This document shows positions 51,054-58,823 of a stretch of DNA of 64,000 nt, one piece after another. Both the position numbers and the translations under genes were made by a program. Each line of letters begins with the position of its first letter. The first letter of the stretch is position 1. Below the pieces are notes generated by a model that searched no databases, had not been told where the DNA came from, and saw only the letters and a list, made by a program, of their open reading frames with translations. The stretch is taken from NCBI RefSeq assembly GCF_000716715.1, contig NZ_JNYJ01000037.1, forward strand, positions 1 to 64,000, in the 5' to 3' direction. This stretch comes from Dactylosporangium aurantiacum (GTDB taxonomy: Bacteria > Actinomycetota > Actinomycetes > Mycobacteriales > Micromonosporaceae).

Positions 51054-53780
51054 TCAGCTGCCGGCCTTGACCCACGCGGCGATCTGCGTCCGCGACTCCA
51101 GGTTGAGCTTGCTCAGAATGTTGGAGACGTGCACGGCCGCGGTCCGCGGCGAGATGTACAGCCGACGGGCCAGCTCGGCGTTGGTCAGGCCCTCCGCGAG
51201 CAGCACCGCCACCTCCCGCTCCCGTGGCGTCAGGGCCTGGTCGCCGGCGACGGGGCCGCCGAGGCCGAGCCGCCCGCGCAGCGCCGACAGCTCCGCGACC
51301 CGCCACCCGGACCAGCGCGCGAGGAGCGGCTCGGCGGTGCGGACATGCTGGCGGGCTCCGTCGAGGTCGCCGAGGGCGACCAGGCAGCGGGCGGCGCCGA
51401 CGTGACCGGAGCCCTTCGTGGCCGGCAGCAGCATCGACGGCTCGGCGACCGCGCGCCGGTAGCCGGCGAGCGCGGCGGTGTGGTCGCCGGCGGCCTCGGC
51501 GATCTGCGCGTCGGCGAGCCACCGCCACGCGTCGTCGAAGAACGGGTCGTCGATCGCGGCGGCGACCGGCCGCAGCTCGTCGACGCCGAGCCCGCCGACG
51601 AGCCCGGCGGAGATGAGGTCGTGGGCGAAGTCGCGGCCGGTGACCCCGGTGACCCGCACCGCGTCGAGGACCGCCCGGAGCAGCTCGCGGGCCTGGTCGG
51701 TGTGCCCGCGCCGGGCGGCCAGGTGGAACTGCAGGCCGGGCACCGACGTCTGGGTCAGCATCGTGTACGTGTCGGTCGCCTCGACCATGCCGCGGATGAC
51801 GGTGTCGGCCCGGTCCAGCTCGCCGGCCTCCAGCAGCAGCCCGGCGAAGAACACGCCGTGGTAGTCGATGCCGTTGCGGGTGCGCAGCAGGCCGCGGTCG
51901 CGCCGCCGGGCCGACTCCAGCTCGGCGAGGGCCCCGCCGAGGTTGCCCTCCTGCACGGCGAGCCGGGCGCGGCCCTGGAAGTACGCGGCGACGGCGAGGG
52001 ACTCGAAGCCGGCCCGCTCAGCGAACGTCCGCATCCGCTCCAGCGCCGCGGCCCAGTCGGCCGGGCCGCCGGGCAGCAGGTTGTACAGGTTGTTGAGCGA
52101 CCGGGCGGCGAGCAGCCACTCGCCTGCCTGCTCGGCCTCCTGGGCCGCCTCGTTGAGCAGCTTGATGCCGTCGTCGACGCCGGCGGCGAAGTTGACCAGC
52201 GCCGAGCCCTTCTCGACCTTGCCGGCCAGCCACACGGCCGGCAGCCCGAGCCGCTCGCCGAGGCTGATCGCCTTGTCCGCCCACTCGATGGCGCACTCGG
52301 TGTTGTCCATGAGCATGTACGCCTGGGCGATCGCCGCATACGCGTGGGCCTTCGCCGGCCCGTCGTCGAGCGGCTCGATCTCGGCGCGCAGCTCCTCGGC
52401 CCGCTCCTGCATGCTGCCGCTGCTGCCGATCTCCCAGCTGAGCCGCACGAGCAGCCGCAGCGCGTCGGCGCGGTCGGCGCGGGTGCCGGCGGCGGCGAGC
52501 CAGCGGCGGCCGAGCTCCTGGGCGTCGTCGAGGAGCCCGGCGAGCCACGCGGCGCGCGCCCCGCACGAGAGCAGCTCCACGTCGTCGGGCAGCTCGTCGA
52601 GGCCCATCTCGGCCAGCTGCAGCGCCTGGTACGGCGAGCCCATCGCCAGGTAGGTGGCCAGTCCGCGCCGGGCGGCCTCGACCATGTCGAGGTAGCGGCC
52701 GGCGCCGCGGGCGTGGTGCGCGACGAGCGCGTAGTCCTTGCTGCCGGTGGACAGCAGCGTCTCCAGGGCCAGCTCGTGCAGGCGGCGGCGCTGGCGGGCG
52801 AGCAGCTCGTCGGCGAGCGCCTCGCGGGTCAGTGCGTGCCGGAAGCTGAACTCGTCGTCGCCGGTCTCCACCATCAGCCCGCGCCGCACGAGGACCCGCA
52901 GCGCGTCGATGAGCTCCGGCTCGCTGTGGCTGGTGACGGCTGCGAGCAGGTCGAACGGGACCTTGCGGCCGAGCACCGCGGCGGCCTCGACGATGCGTTT
53001 CTCGGTCGGGTCGAGGTCGTCGAGCTGGCGCCGCAGCGCCTCGGCCACGTTCCACGGCAGCGGCCGGTCGCACAGCGTGTCGAGGTCCTCGTCGCCGTTG
53101 GCCTTGATCAGCTCTTCGAGGAAGAACGGGTTGCCACCGGTGCGGTTGTGCAGTGACAGCGCCGTCCGGTACGCCGGCGGCCGGCCGGTCACGGACTTCA
53201 GGAACCGTGACGTCTCGGCGAGGTTGAGCCGCTCCAGCCGCACGTTGGTCACCATGTACCGCCGCTCGAGCCGGGTCAGCAGATCGGCCAGGGGGTGCCG
53301 GCGGGTGACCTCGTCGGGCCGGTAGGTGCCGATGAGCAGCCGGCTGCCGGGCAGGTCCGCGATCCGCTCGAACAGCGCGACGCTCTCCGAGTCGGCCCAG
53401 TGCAGGTCCTCGAACACGACCACCGACGGCCCGGGCGTGGTCAGCAGCCGCACGATCTCCAGCCCGGCCTGGATCCGGTCGATCATCGACCGGGACGCGT
53501 CGGTGACGGTCACCAGCAGCTCCGGGTCGAGCCCGGCCGAGCGGTGGCAGCTGTCGATCGCGTCGAGCAGCACCTCGAACGGCCGGCTCAGCGTGCCGGG
53601 ATCGGCCTGCCCGTCGAGCACCGGCACCGTCTCGGGCAAGCCCGTGATCAGCTCCTGCACCAGACGGCTCTTACCGATGCCCGGCTCGCCGCCGAGCATG
53701 GCGATGGACGGCTCGGACCCGTCGAGGAGCCGCCGCAACCGGCGCAGCTCATCGTCGCGGCCGACCATCACCTGGCTCAC
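51054..53780 (-). CDS. Large ATP-binding LuxR-type (LAL) transcriptional regulator
   Basis: A 908-aa STAND regulator: AAA-type ATPase (Walker A GGEPGIGKSRL near residues 31-41; Walker B-like VVVFEDLHWAD), a TPR-like helical middle, and a C-terminal LuxR helix-turn-helix (about 845-905: LTPREREVAVLLAEGLTNAELA, SPRTAAVHVSNILSKLN). GTG 53780 is chosen because it forms a GTGA overlap with the upstream microprotein gene; ATG 53768 and GTG 53801 are alternatives. The coupling suggests that the microprotein and regulator are made together. Target genes are not evident. It differs in sequence from the LAL gene at 22-25 kb. Confidence 0.9.
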   Translation of the reverse strand: MSQVMVGRDDELRRLRRLLDGSEPSIAMLGGEPGIGKSRLVQELITGLPETVPVLDGQADPGTLSRPFEVLLDAIDSCHRSAGLDPELLVTVTDASRSMIDRIQAGLEIVRLLTTPGPSVVVFEDLHWADSESVALFERIADLPGSRLLIGTYRPDEVTRRHPLADLLTRLERRYMVTNVRLERLNLAETSRFLKSVTGRPPAYRTALSLHNRTGGNPFFLEELIKANGDEDLDTLCDRPLPWNVAEALRRQLDDLDPTEKRIVEAAAVLGRKVPFDLLAAVTSHSEPELIDALRVLVRRGLMVETGDDEFSFRHALTREALADELLARQRRRLHELALETLLSTGSKDYALVAHHARGAGRYLDMVEAARRGLATYLAMGSPYQALQLAEMGLDELPDDVELLSCGARAAWLAGLLDDAQELGRRWLAAAGTRADRADALRLLVRLSWEIGSSGSMQERAEELRAEIEPLDDGPAKAHAYAAIAQAYMLMDNTECAIEWADKAISLGERLGLPAVWLAGKVEKGSALVNFAAGVDDGIKLLNEAAQEAEQAGEWLLAARSLNNLYNLLPGGPADWAAALERMRTFAERAGFESLAVAAYFQGRARLAVQEGNLGGALAELESARRRDRGLLRTRNGIDYHGVFFAGLLLEAGELDRADTVIRGMVEATDTYTMLTQTSVPGLQFHLAARRGHTDQARELLRAVLDAVRVTGVTGRDFAHDLISAGLVGGLGVDELRPVAAAIDDPFFDDAWRWLADAQIAEAAGDHTAALAGYRRAVAEPSMLLPATKGSGHVGAARCLVALGDLDGARQHVRTAEPLLARWSGWRVAELSALRGRLGLGGPVAGDQALTPREREVAVLLAEGLTNAELARRLYISPRTAAVHVSNILSKLNLESRTQIAAWVKAGS

Positions 53781-53965
53781 TCCGCTACGGCTGGCCCGCA
53801 CGCCACCAGCCTACCGGCGGGCGGGCGGTGCGATGGCTGTGACGGACGCGACCTGCGCCACCACGGCCGGTCGTCCCCGCCGGCGCGCCGGGGGCCGCGG
53901 CCGAGGCCGAGCAGGTCCTCCTGACGGTGCTGGACCTGCACGAAGAGAAACACTGGGTGCATCAT
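53777..53965 (-). CDS. Coupled microprotein upstream of the LuxR-type regulator, 62 aa
   Basis: A short basic protein starting with tandem ATG codons at 53965 and 53962, with AAGGAG 6 nt upstream. The N-terminus MMHPVFLFVQVQHRQEDLL resembles the other microprotein at 54381 (both have M-x-HP, hydrophobic residues, then V-x-RQ). The rest is Arg/Pro/Gly-rich. Its stop overlaps the GTG of the LuxR-type gene. It could be a leader for translational coupling or a functional peptide regulator. I cannot name a function. Confidence 0.65.
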   Translation of the reverse strand: MMHPVFLFVQVQHRQEDLLGLGRGPRRAGGDDRPWWRRSRPSQPSHRPPAGRLVACGPAVAE

Positions 53966-54004
53966 GGCTGGCTCCTTCACTCGGTGATGTCCCCATCCTG
54001 GTCG

Positions 54005-54039
54005 GGTAAGGAGCCGTTTCCATCTGTACCTGTTACGTA
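54005..54039 (-). promoter_or_regulatory. Shared-architecture promoter of microprotein gene 1
   Basis: On the minus strand TACGTA (54039-54034) is followed after exactly 22 nt by CCTTACC (54011-54005), about 40 nt before the ATG. The same arrangement precedes the second microprotein gene. Confidence 0.55.
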
Positions 54040-54179
54040 TCTTGGCCGCCGCGCCGGTACCTAGACCCGGTCGGCGGTCGTAGTCACCGCCGCACCGGCA
54101 CCACCGGACGCCGGCGGCGGACGCACCGGGCGGCGGACCCACCTGGCCCCGGACGCACTGCAGCCCCGGACGGTCCAAC

Positions 54180-54214
54180 GGCTGCCGCACCCGGAGGGAG
54201 GTGGTGCGGCAGCC
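54180..54214 (-). terminator. Hairpin terminator after microprotein gene 2
   Basis: GGCTGCCGCAC and GTGCGGCAGCC form a perfect 11-bp stem with a 13-nt loop, 36 nt beyond the stop of the 43-aa gene. Apart from this hairpin and the promoter at 54005-54039, the 284-bp gap 53966-54249 shows nothing I can support. Confidence 0.65.
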
Positions 54215-54249
54215 GCGGAGGCATCCGGGGCTGCGGGGTTGCGGGCCGG

Positions 54250-54381
54250 TCAGGCCGCCGTGCCGGAGCGATGCGCTCTGCGGCGCAGCTTTACGCGGCT
54301 TGACCAGTGTTTCGCCTCGTCGAGCATGTGCAGCTGGCGCTGGCGGACGAGCTCGGTCAGGAGAATCGGGTGGACGTTCAT
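54250..54381 (-). CDS. Microprotein gene 2, 43 aa
   Basis: A 43-aa basic, helix-forming peptide beginning MNVHPILLTELVRQRQ and ending in an Arg/Lys-rich tail. GGAG 8 nt upstream supports ATG 54381, and a strong terminator follows, so it is a free-standing gene. It is similar to the start of the coupled microprotein at 53965. Short HP-x-LL-x-x-L-x-RQRQ peptides of this kind seem widespread in actinobacteria, but I know of no assigned function. Confidence 0.7.
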   Translation of the reverse strand: MNVHPILLTELVRQRQLHMLDEAKHWSSRVKLRRRAHRSGTAA

Positions 54382-54422
54382 GTCGGTGCTCCTCTGCGAT
54401 CCGTGTGTCACCATCGTCGCGC

Positions 54423-54505
54423 GGTAAGGCCCACGCGGCATCGGTCACGCTTACGTAATCGCATCGGGCAGGCATACGTAGTCGGCCGCACGACCGAACT
54501 ACGTA
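54423..54505 (-). promoter_or_regulatory. Promoter of microprotein gene 2 with TACGTA array
   Basis: Three TACGTA palindromes lie at 54452-54457 (inside TTACGTAA), 54475-54480 and 54500-54505. The nearest one is followed, on the minus strand, by 22 nt and CCTTACC (54429-54423), exactly as before microprotein gene 1. The array may also serve the divergent DUF72 gene. Confidence 0.55.
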
Positions 54506-54553
54506 CACGTAGGCGACACAGGCCCTGCGGAAGCCGCCGTTTGTGGGTATCCG

Positions 54554-55303
54554 GTGGGCATGATGCTGATCGGCACGTCGGGCTGGCAGTACCGCGACTG
54601 GCGGGGCCCGTTCTACCCCCGTGAGCTGCCGCAGCGCGCCTGGCTGGAGCACTACGCGGGCGTGTTCGGCACGGTCGAGGTGAACAACGCGTTCTACCGG
54701 CTGCCGGAGCGCTCGACGTTCGAGGGATGGCGCGACCGTACGCCGGGGGACTTCGTCGTAGCGGTGAAGGCCAGCCGGTACCTGACCCACGTCCGCCGGC
54801 TGCGCGAGCCGCAGGAGCCGGTCGGGCGGCTGATGGAGCGGGCCGGCGGGCTGGGTGACCGGCTCGGGCCGGTACTGCTGCAGCTGCCACCGACGATGCG
54901 GGTGGACGTCGCGGCGCTGGACGCGACCCTGGCCGCGTTCCCCGCGGGGGTGCGGGTGGCGGTCGAGCCGCGGCACACCTCGTGGTGGGTCGACGAGGTG
55001 CGGCAGGTCCTGCGCGACCGTGGCGCGGCGCTGTGCTGGGCCGACCGGGGCAGCCGGCCGGTGACGCCGCTGTGGGCGACCAGCGACTGGGGCTACCTGC
55101 GGCTGCACGAGGGGCGGGCGAAGCCGTGGCCGCGGTACGGCCGCACCGCGCTGGACACGTGGGCGGGCCGGCTGGCGCAGTTCGGCGAGTCGTACGTCTA
55201 CTGCAACAACGACCCGGGCTGCGCCGCCGTGCGCGACGCGCTGGCGCTGGCCCGGCTGGCCCGGCGCCGAGGGCTGGAGGTTGGTCGGGCGGGCGCGCCG
55301 TAG
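54554..55303 (+). CDS. DUF72 (YecE-like) protein
   Basis: A 249-aa TIM-barrel-like protein of the DUF72 family: IGTSGWQYRDWRGPFYP at the start, EVNNAFYRLP, FVVAVKASRYLTH, GPVLLQLPP and FGESYVYCNNDPG. The family is widespread and its function is unresolved. The start is GTG 54554 or one of the ATG codons at 54560 and 54563; there is no clear ribosome site, so it may be leaderless. It is divergent from microprotein gene 2. Confidence 0.88.
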   Translation: MGMMLIGTSGWQYRDWRGPFYPRELPQRAWLEHYAGVFGTVEVNNAFYRLPERSTFEGWRDRTPGDFVVAVKASRYLTHVRRLREPQEPVGRLMERAGGLGDRLGPVLLQLPPTMRVDVAALDATLAAFPAGVRVAVEPRHTSWWVDEVRQVLRDRGAALCWADRGSRPVTPLWATSDWGYLRLHEGRAKPWPRYGRTALDTWAGRLAQFGESYVYCNNDPGCAAVRDALALARLARRRGLEVGRAGAP

Positions 55304-55312
55304 GCTGACCCG

Positions 55313-55417
55313 ATGGCCAAGTTCCTCTGCGTGATCATGATGCTGATCGCGCTGTTCGCGTACCTCGTCTGGCAGCGCAACCGGCTGCTGCGCCGCGGGC
55401 ACCGCGACGGGGACTGA
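55313..55417 (+). CDS. Very small single-helix membrane protein, 34 aa
   Basis: An ATG 9 nt after the DUF72 stop opens a 34-codon frame. The peptide starts MAKFLCVIMMLIALFAYLVW (one membrane helix) and ends in a basic tail (QRNRLLRRGHRDGD). The helix plus positive-inside tail and close spacing to DUF72 support a real gene; the ribosome site is weak. It ends 1 bp before the convergent kelch gene stop. Function unknown. Confidence 0.55.
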   Translation: MAKFLCVIMMLIALFAYLVWQRNRLLRRGHRDGD

Positions 55418-56395
55418 TCAGCACGGGTCGAGCTCGAGGGACTCCGTGGTGGCGGCGACGAACAGCCCCGGCTGCGGCCCGCCCGGCAGCGTGACGAGGG
55501 TGGAGCCGACGGTCACCACCGCGAGCCCGTGCCGCGGGTTGGGCATGCCGGGCAGCGCCCGCCACCGCTGCGTCGCCGGGTCGAAGAGCTCCACCTGCGG
55601 AAATGTCGCCTTGCCCTCACCGCCGGCGGCGACGACCCAGCCGTGGCAGGTGCCGGTCGCGGCGAGACCGCCCCGCGCGGTCGGCAGGTCGGGCCGCCGC
55701 GTCCAGGCACCCGTGGCCGGGTCGTAGGACTCGACGGTGGCGAGGTTGCCGGCGGAGGTCCGGCCGCCGACGGTGTAGAACAGCCCGCCCGCCGCCGCGC
55801 CGCCGAGGTGCTCGCGCCGGGTGGGCGGTCCGGGTGCGGAGCGCCACCGCTCGGTCACGGTGTCGTAGATCAGCGTCGTGGCGGCCAGGACGTCCTTGCC
55901 CGGGCCGATCCCGCCCGCCACGAAGATCGAAGTGCCCAGTGCCGCTCCTGTACCGGCACCGCGCGCCTCCGGCATGTCCGCCACCGACTCCCACCGGGCC
56001 GCGCCGGCCGCGAGACGGAAGGCCGCCGCGCTCGGGGTGCCGTCGCCGAGGTAGCCGCCGAACACGTAGACCACCCCGCCGACCGCGGCCGCCATCGCGT
56101 GGTTGACGGCGAGCGGCAGCGGCGGCCCGGCCGTCCAGGCGCCGGTGGCGGTGTCGTAGATCTCGACGGTCTTCAGGCTGCCCCCGTCGCGCTGGTACCC
56201 GCCGGCGACCACGATCCGCGTGCCGGACACGGCGGCGGCGACCTCGGTGCGCTCGGAGGGGGCGTCGGCCAGCCGGCGCCACGGGCCGGTCCGGTCCGTG
56301 GCGGTCGCGGGGCCAGTGGTGGGATGGGACCCGGACGACCCCGTGCACGCGGTCAGTCCGACCAGCATCGCGGCGGCCAGCAGTGCGACCCGCAT
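55418..56395 (-). CDS. Kelch-repeat lipoprotein
   Basis: A 325-aa exported lipoprotein: signal peptide with lipobox LTAC (Cys 17), a Ser/Thr/Gly linker, then a six-bladed kelch-type beta-propeller. Repeated blocks are VVAGGYQRDGGSLKTVEIYD, VYVFGGYLGDG, IFVAGGIGPG, FYTVGGRTSAGN and WVVAAGGEGKATF, each with the GG pair and a spaced Tyr/Trp. ATG 56395 is chosen because the signal peptide begins there. Such propellers bind proteins or sugars at the cell surface. No neighbour points to a partner. Confidence 0.85.
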   Translation of the reverse strand: MRVALLAAAMLVGLTACTGSSGSHPTTGPATATDRTGPWRRLADAPSERTEVAAAVSGTRIVVAGGYQRDGGSLKTVEIYDTATGAWTAGPPLPLAVNHAMAAAVGGVVYVFGGYLGDGTPSAAAFRLAAGAARWESVADMPEARGAGTGAALGTSIFVAGGIGPGKDVLAATTLIYDTVTERWRSAPGPPTRREHLGGAAAGGLFYTVGGRTSAGNLATVESYDPATGAWTRRPDLPTARGGLAATGTCHGWVVAAGGEGKATFPQVELFDPATQRWRALPGMPNPRHGLAVVTVGSTLVTLPGGPQPGLFVAATTESLELDPC

Positions 56396-56616
56396 GGGTC
56401 CAGTGTCGTCGATACGACGCCACATCGGTACCGGCGCGGCATCAGAAGTTTCAATTCATCCGATAGCCGATAAATTGGCCGGACAAAGCACGCGAATGCC
56501 CCGAAGTCGGTCTACGTAATGCGTTCGAAGAATTGCTGTCGGTGATGGTGGGGCAACGGAAGCGCTACCTTTTCGATATTCTGTGCGCTCTATGGGGACC
56601 GGAGGGGGGCCGCCAC

Positions 56617-56670
56617 ATGGGTATGCGAGGTGTCGTGTCACTGCATGAGCGTCTGCGTGGCACGCGGTGA
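56617..56670 (+). CDS. 17-aa leader peptide overlapping the marR start
   Basis: ATG 56617 has a very strong site (GGAGGGGGG, 6-7 nt upstream). It opens a 17-codon frame, MGMRGVVSLHERLRGTR, whose TGA (56668-56670) overlaps the GTG start of the MarR gene as GTGA. The strong site belongs to the leader, not to marR, so MarR translation probably depends on leader translation. The peptide is basic; I do not recognise it. Confidence 0.6.
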   Translation: MGMRGVVSLHERLRGTR

Positions 56671-57125
56671 CCGCTACGCAGGACGTCGCCGCGCATTCGA
56701 CGGCGACGGAGACCGTGCTGCACCTGCACCGGGCGGCCAACGCCGTGCGGCAGCACGTCGAGCAGGTGGTGCTGCGTCCGCGGCAGCTGACGTGGACCGG
56801 CTTCGTGGTGCTGCGCACGGTGTGGGGGGCCCGCAGGATGGAGACCCGGCACGTCGCCGAGCAGGCGGGCATCTCCAAGGCGACGCTCACCGGCGTCGTC
56901 GACACGCTGTCGGGCCGGGGGCTGGTGCGGCGCGGCCCGCACCCCGACGACGGCCGGCTGGTCGTGCTGCAACTCACCCGCAAGGGCCAGCGGCTCATCC
57001 GTGAGCTGCTGCCGGAGTCACAGAGCGCGGAGGTGTTCGCCCTTTCCTACCTCGAACCGGCCCAGCTCGCCGTCGTCACGACTGCACTGCGTGGAATGAT
57101 CGCTCACCTGGAGCGACCACGCTGA
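56667..57125 (+). CDS. MarR-family transcriptional regulator
   Basis: A 152-aa winged-helix regulator. The core helices (residues about 20-50), recognition region HVAEQAGISKATLTGVVDTL (about 70-89), wing RRGPHPDDGRLVVLQLT with the conserved DxR, and a C-terminal dimer helix are all present. GTG 56667 lies in the GTGA overlap with the leader. No divergent transporter or enzyme gene is adjacent (a kelch gene diverges 220 bp away), so the regulon is unclear. Confidence 0.88.
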   Translation: MTATQDVAAHSTATETVLHLHRAANAVRQHVEQVVLRPRQLTWTGFVVLRTVWGARRMETRHVAEQAGISKATLTGVVDTLSGRGLVRRGPHPDDGRLVVLQLTRKGQRLIRELLPESQSAEVFALSYLEPAQLAVVTTALRGMIAHLERPR

Positions 57126-57263
57126 GGTGACGGCGGTGGCGTCATCCGTCCAGCTGTCAGTCGTTGGACGGAGCAGGTCAACAGGTGTGACCTCCGGCGC
57201 GGACGTCCGCGCGCGTCTCGACTAGTGTCGGGGCACCATGCGCGGATGCCGGCCGGTGCAAAT

Positions 57264-57279
57264 GTGCCCGAACGGGCAC
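57264..57279. promoter_or_regulatory. Perfect inverted repeat upstream of the kinase gene
   Basis: GTGCCCG-AA-CGGGCAC is a 16-bp perfect inverted repeat 88 bp before the kinase ATG. It could be an operator (the MarR protein upstream is a candidate) or a small hairpin in the transcript. The rest of the 241-bp gap shows no gene. Confidence 0.45.
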
Positions 57280-57366
57280 GAGGGTTGCATCCAGGGTGGT
57301 CTTTTCATCTCGCGGTGAACAGATCAGACTGCATAGGACCTGTGCCAAGTGGCTGGAAGGACCCCG

Positions 57367-58746
57367 ATGACCGAGGCAGGCACGCACGACGGCGCCGGTG
57401 AGTCCGGCACGCCGGACCTGCCGCTGCGCTCGGCCGCGCCGTCACGTCGCGCCGCCGTCGGGGACCTCACCAACAACGACCCGATCCGCATCGACGACTA
57501 CCGGCTGATCGGGCAGCTCGGCGTCGGCGGCATGGGCACCGTCTACCTGGCCCAGTCCCCCGACGGCTCCCGCGTGGCCGTGAAGCTGGTCCACGCGCAC
57601 CTCGCCCGCGACCCGCGGTTCCGGGTGCGCTTCGCCGGTGAGGTCCGGGCCGCGCAGCGGGTCCCCGGGTTCTGCACCGCCCGCGTGCTCGACTCCGGGA
57701 TGCACGAGGAGCGGCCCTACCTGGTCACCGAGTATCTCGAGGGCATCCCGCTGTCCCGGCTCGTCGCCGACGACGGCCCGCTCGACCCGGCGATGCTGCA
57801 CAGCGTCGCGCTGGGCGTCGCGGCCGCGCTCGCCGCGATCCACAACGTCGGGCTGGTCCACCGCGACCTCAAGCCGAGCAACCTCATGGTCACCCTCGGT
57901 GGCGTCCGGATCATCGACTTCGGCATCGCCCGCGCGATGGACGCCGCGAGCGACATCACCGGCACCGGCAACATCGTCGGCAGCCTCGGCTGGGCCTCGC
58001 CGGAGCAGCTGCGCGCCGAGGAGCCCACGGCCGCCATGGACATCTTCGGGTGGGGCTGCCTGGTCGCGTTCGCGGCCACCGGCCGCCACCCGTACGGCGG
58101 CGAGGAGGCCGCGGCCCGCGCCTGGAAGATCCTCGAGGGCGAGCCCGACCTCAACGGCATCCCCGACCCGGTCCGCGAGCTGGTCGCCGCCGCGCTGAGC
58201 CGCGACCCCCTGGACCGGCCCGACGCCCGGCAGCTGCTGCTCGGCCTGGCCATCGACGACCTCGACGCGGCGCCGCTGCCGGCACAGCGCCGCTGGCTGC
58301 GCGGCTCGACCCAGATGTCGCGCCGCCGGGTGACCTCGATGGCGATCGCCGTGCCGATGGCCCTGGCGCTGGTCTTCGCCGCCGCCGAGACCACGTCGGA
58401 CATGATGGGCGGCAGGTCCGACCCCGGCACCCACCGCGGCAGCACCAGCGGCGACGAGGTCGGCAACAACCTCTCGCCCGCGCCCAACCCGGGCGTGACC
58501 GGCATCCAGCGGCCCAACCCGGGCTCGACGACCAGCGCGGGCAACCCGACCAACGGCCCGCAGGTGTTCCCCACGGTCTCCGGGGTCGCGTCGGTCACCT
58601 CGACCGCGGTCCCCACGACGTCCGCGCCGACGACGCCGCCGGCCACGACGCCGAGCGTCGAGCCCACCACGGCGCCGCCGACGACGACACCGCCGCCGCC
58701 GACCGACACCGTCGATCCGGGTGGCGGCGGCAACCAGGTCCCCTGA
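57367..58746 (+). CDS. Transmembrane Ser/Thr protein kinase
   Basis: A 459-aa receptor kinase. After a 45-residue disordered N-terminus, the kinase domain (about 46-305) has GVGGMGTVY, VAVKLV, HRDLKPSN, IIDFGIA and GSLGWASPEQL, all intact. One membrane helix lies near residue 323-341 (VTSMAIAVPMALALVFAAA). The outside part is a Thr/Pro/Asn-rich stalk with no folded domain. ATG 57367 has AAGGA upstream; GTG 57349 would add six residues. A strong terminator follows. Substrate and signal unknown. Confidence 0.92.
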   Translation: MTEAGTHDGAGESGTPDLPLRSAAPSRRAAVGDLTNNDPIRIDDYRLIGQLGVGGMGTVYLAQSPDGSRVAVKLVHAHLARDPRFRVRFAGEVRAAQRVPGFCTARVLDSGMHEERPYLVTEYLEGIPLSRLVADDGPLDPAMLHSVALGVAAALAAIHNVGLVHRDLKPSNLMVTLGGVRIIDFGIARAMDAASDITGTGNIVGSLGWASPEQLRAEEPTAAMDIFGWGCLVAFAATGRHPYGGEEAAARAWKILEGEPDLNGIPDPVRELVAAALSRDPLDRPDARQLLLGLAIDDLDAAPLPAQRRWLRGSTQMSRRRVTSMAIAVPMALALVFAAAETTSDMMGGRSDPGTHRGSTSGDEVGNNLSPAPNPGVTGIQRPNPGSTTSAGNPTNGPQVFPTVSGVASVTSTAVPTTSAPTTPPATTPSVEPTTAPPTTTPPPPTDTVDPGGGGNQVP

Positions 58747-58752
58747 CGCGTC

Positions 58753-58785
58753 GACGGCGGCACCTCGCAACGGGGTGCCGCCGTC
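58753..58785. terminator. Strong bidirectional hairpin
   Basis: GACGGCGGCACC and GGTGCCGCCGTC form a perfect 12-bp stem with a 9-nt loop between the kinase stop (58746) and the convergent isomerase stop (58824). Confidence 0.75.
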
Positions 58786-58823
58786 AGCTCCGCGGCACCC
58801 GACCCGTGCGCCGGTGCCGCGGC

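Noticed and set aside
53966..54249. Possible further gene between the two microprotein genes
   Set aside because: Only a promoter and a terminator hairpin are visible; short frames here lack a ribosome site and recognisable sequence.
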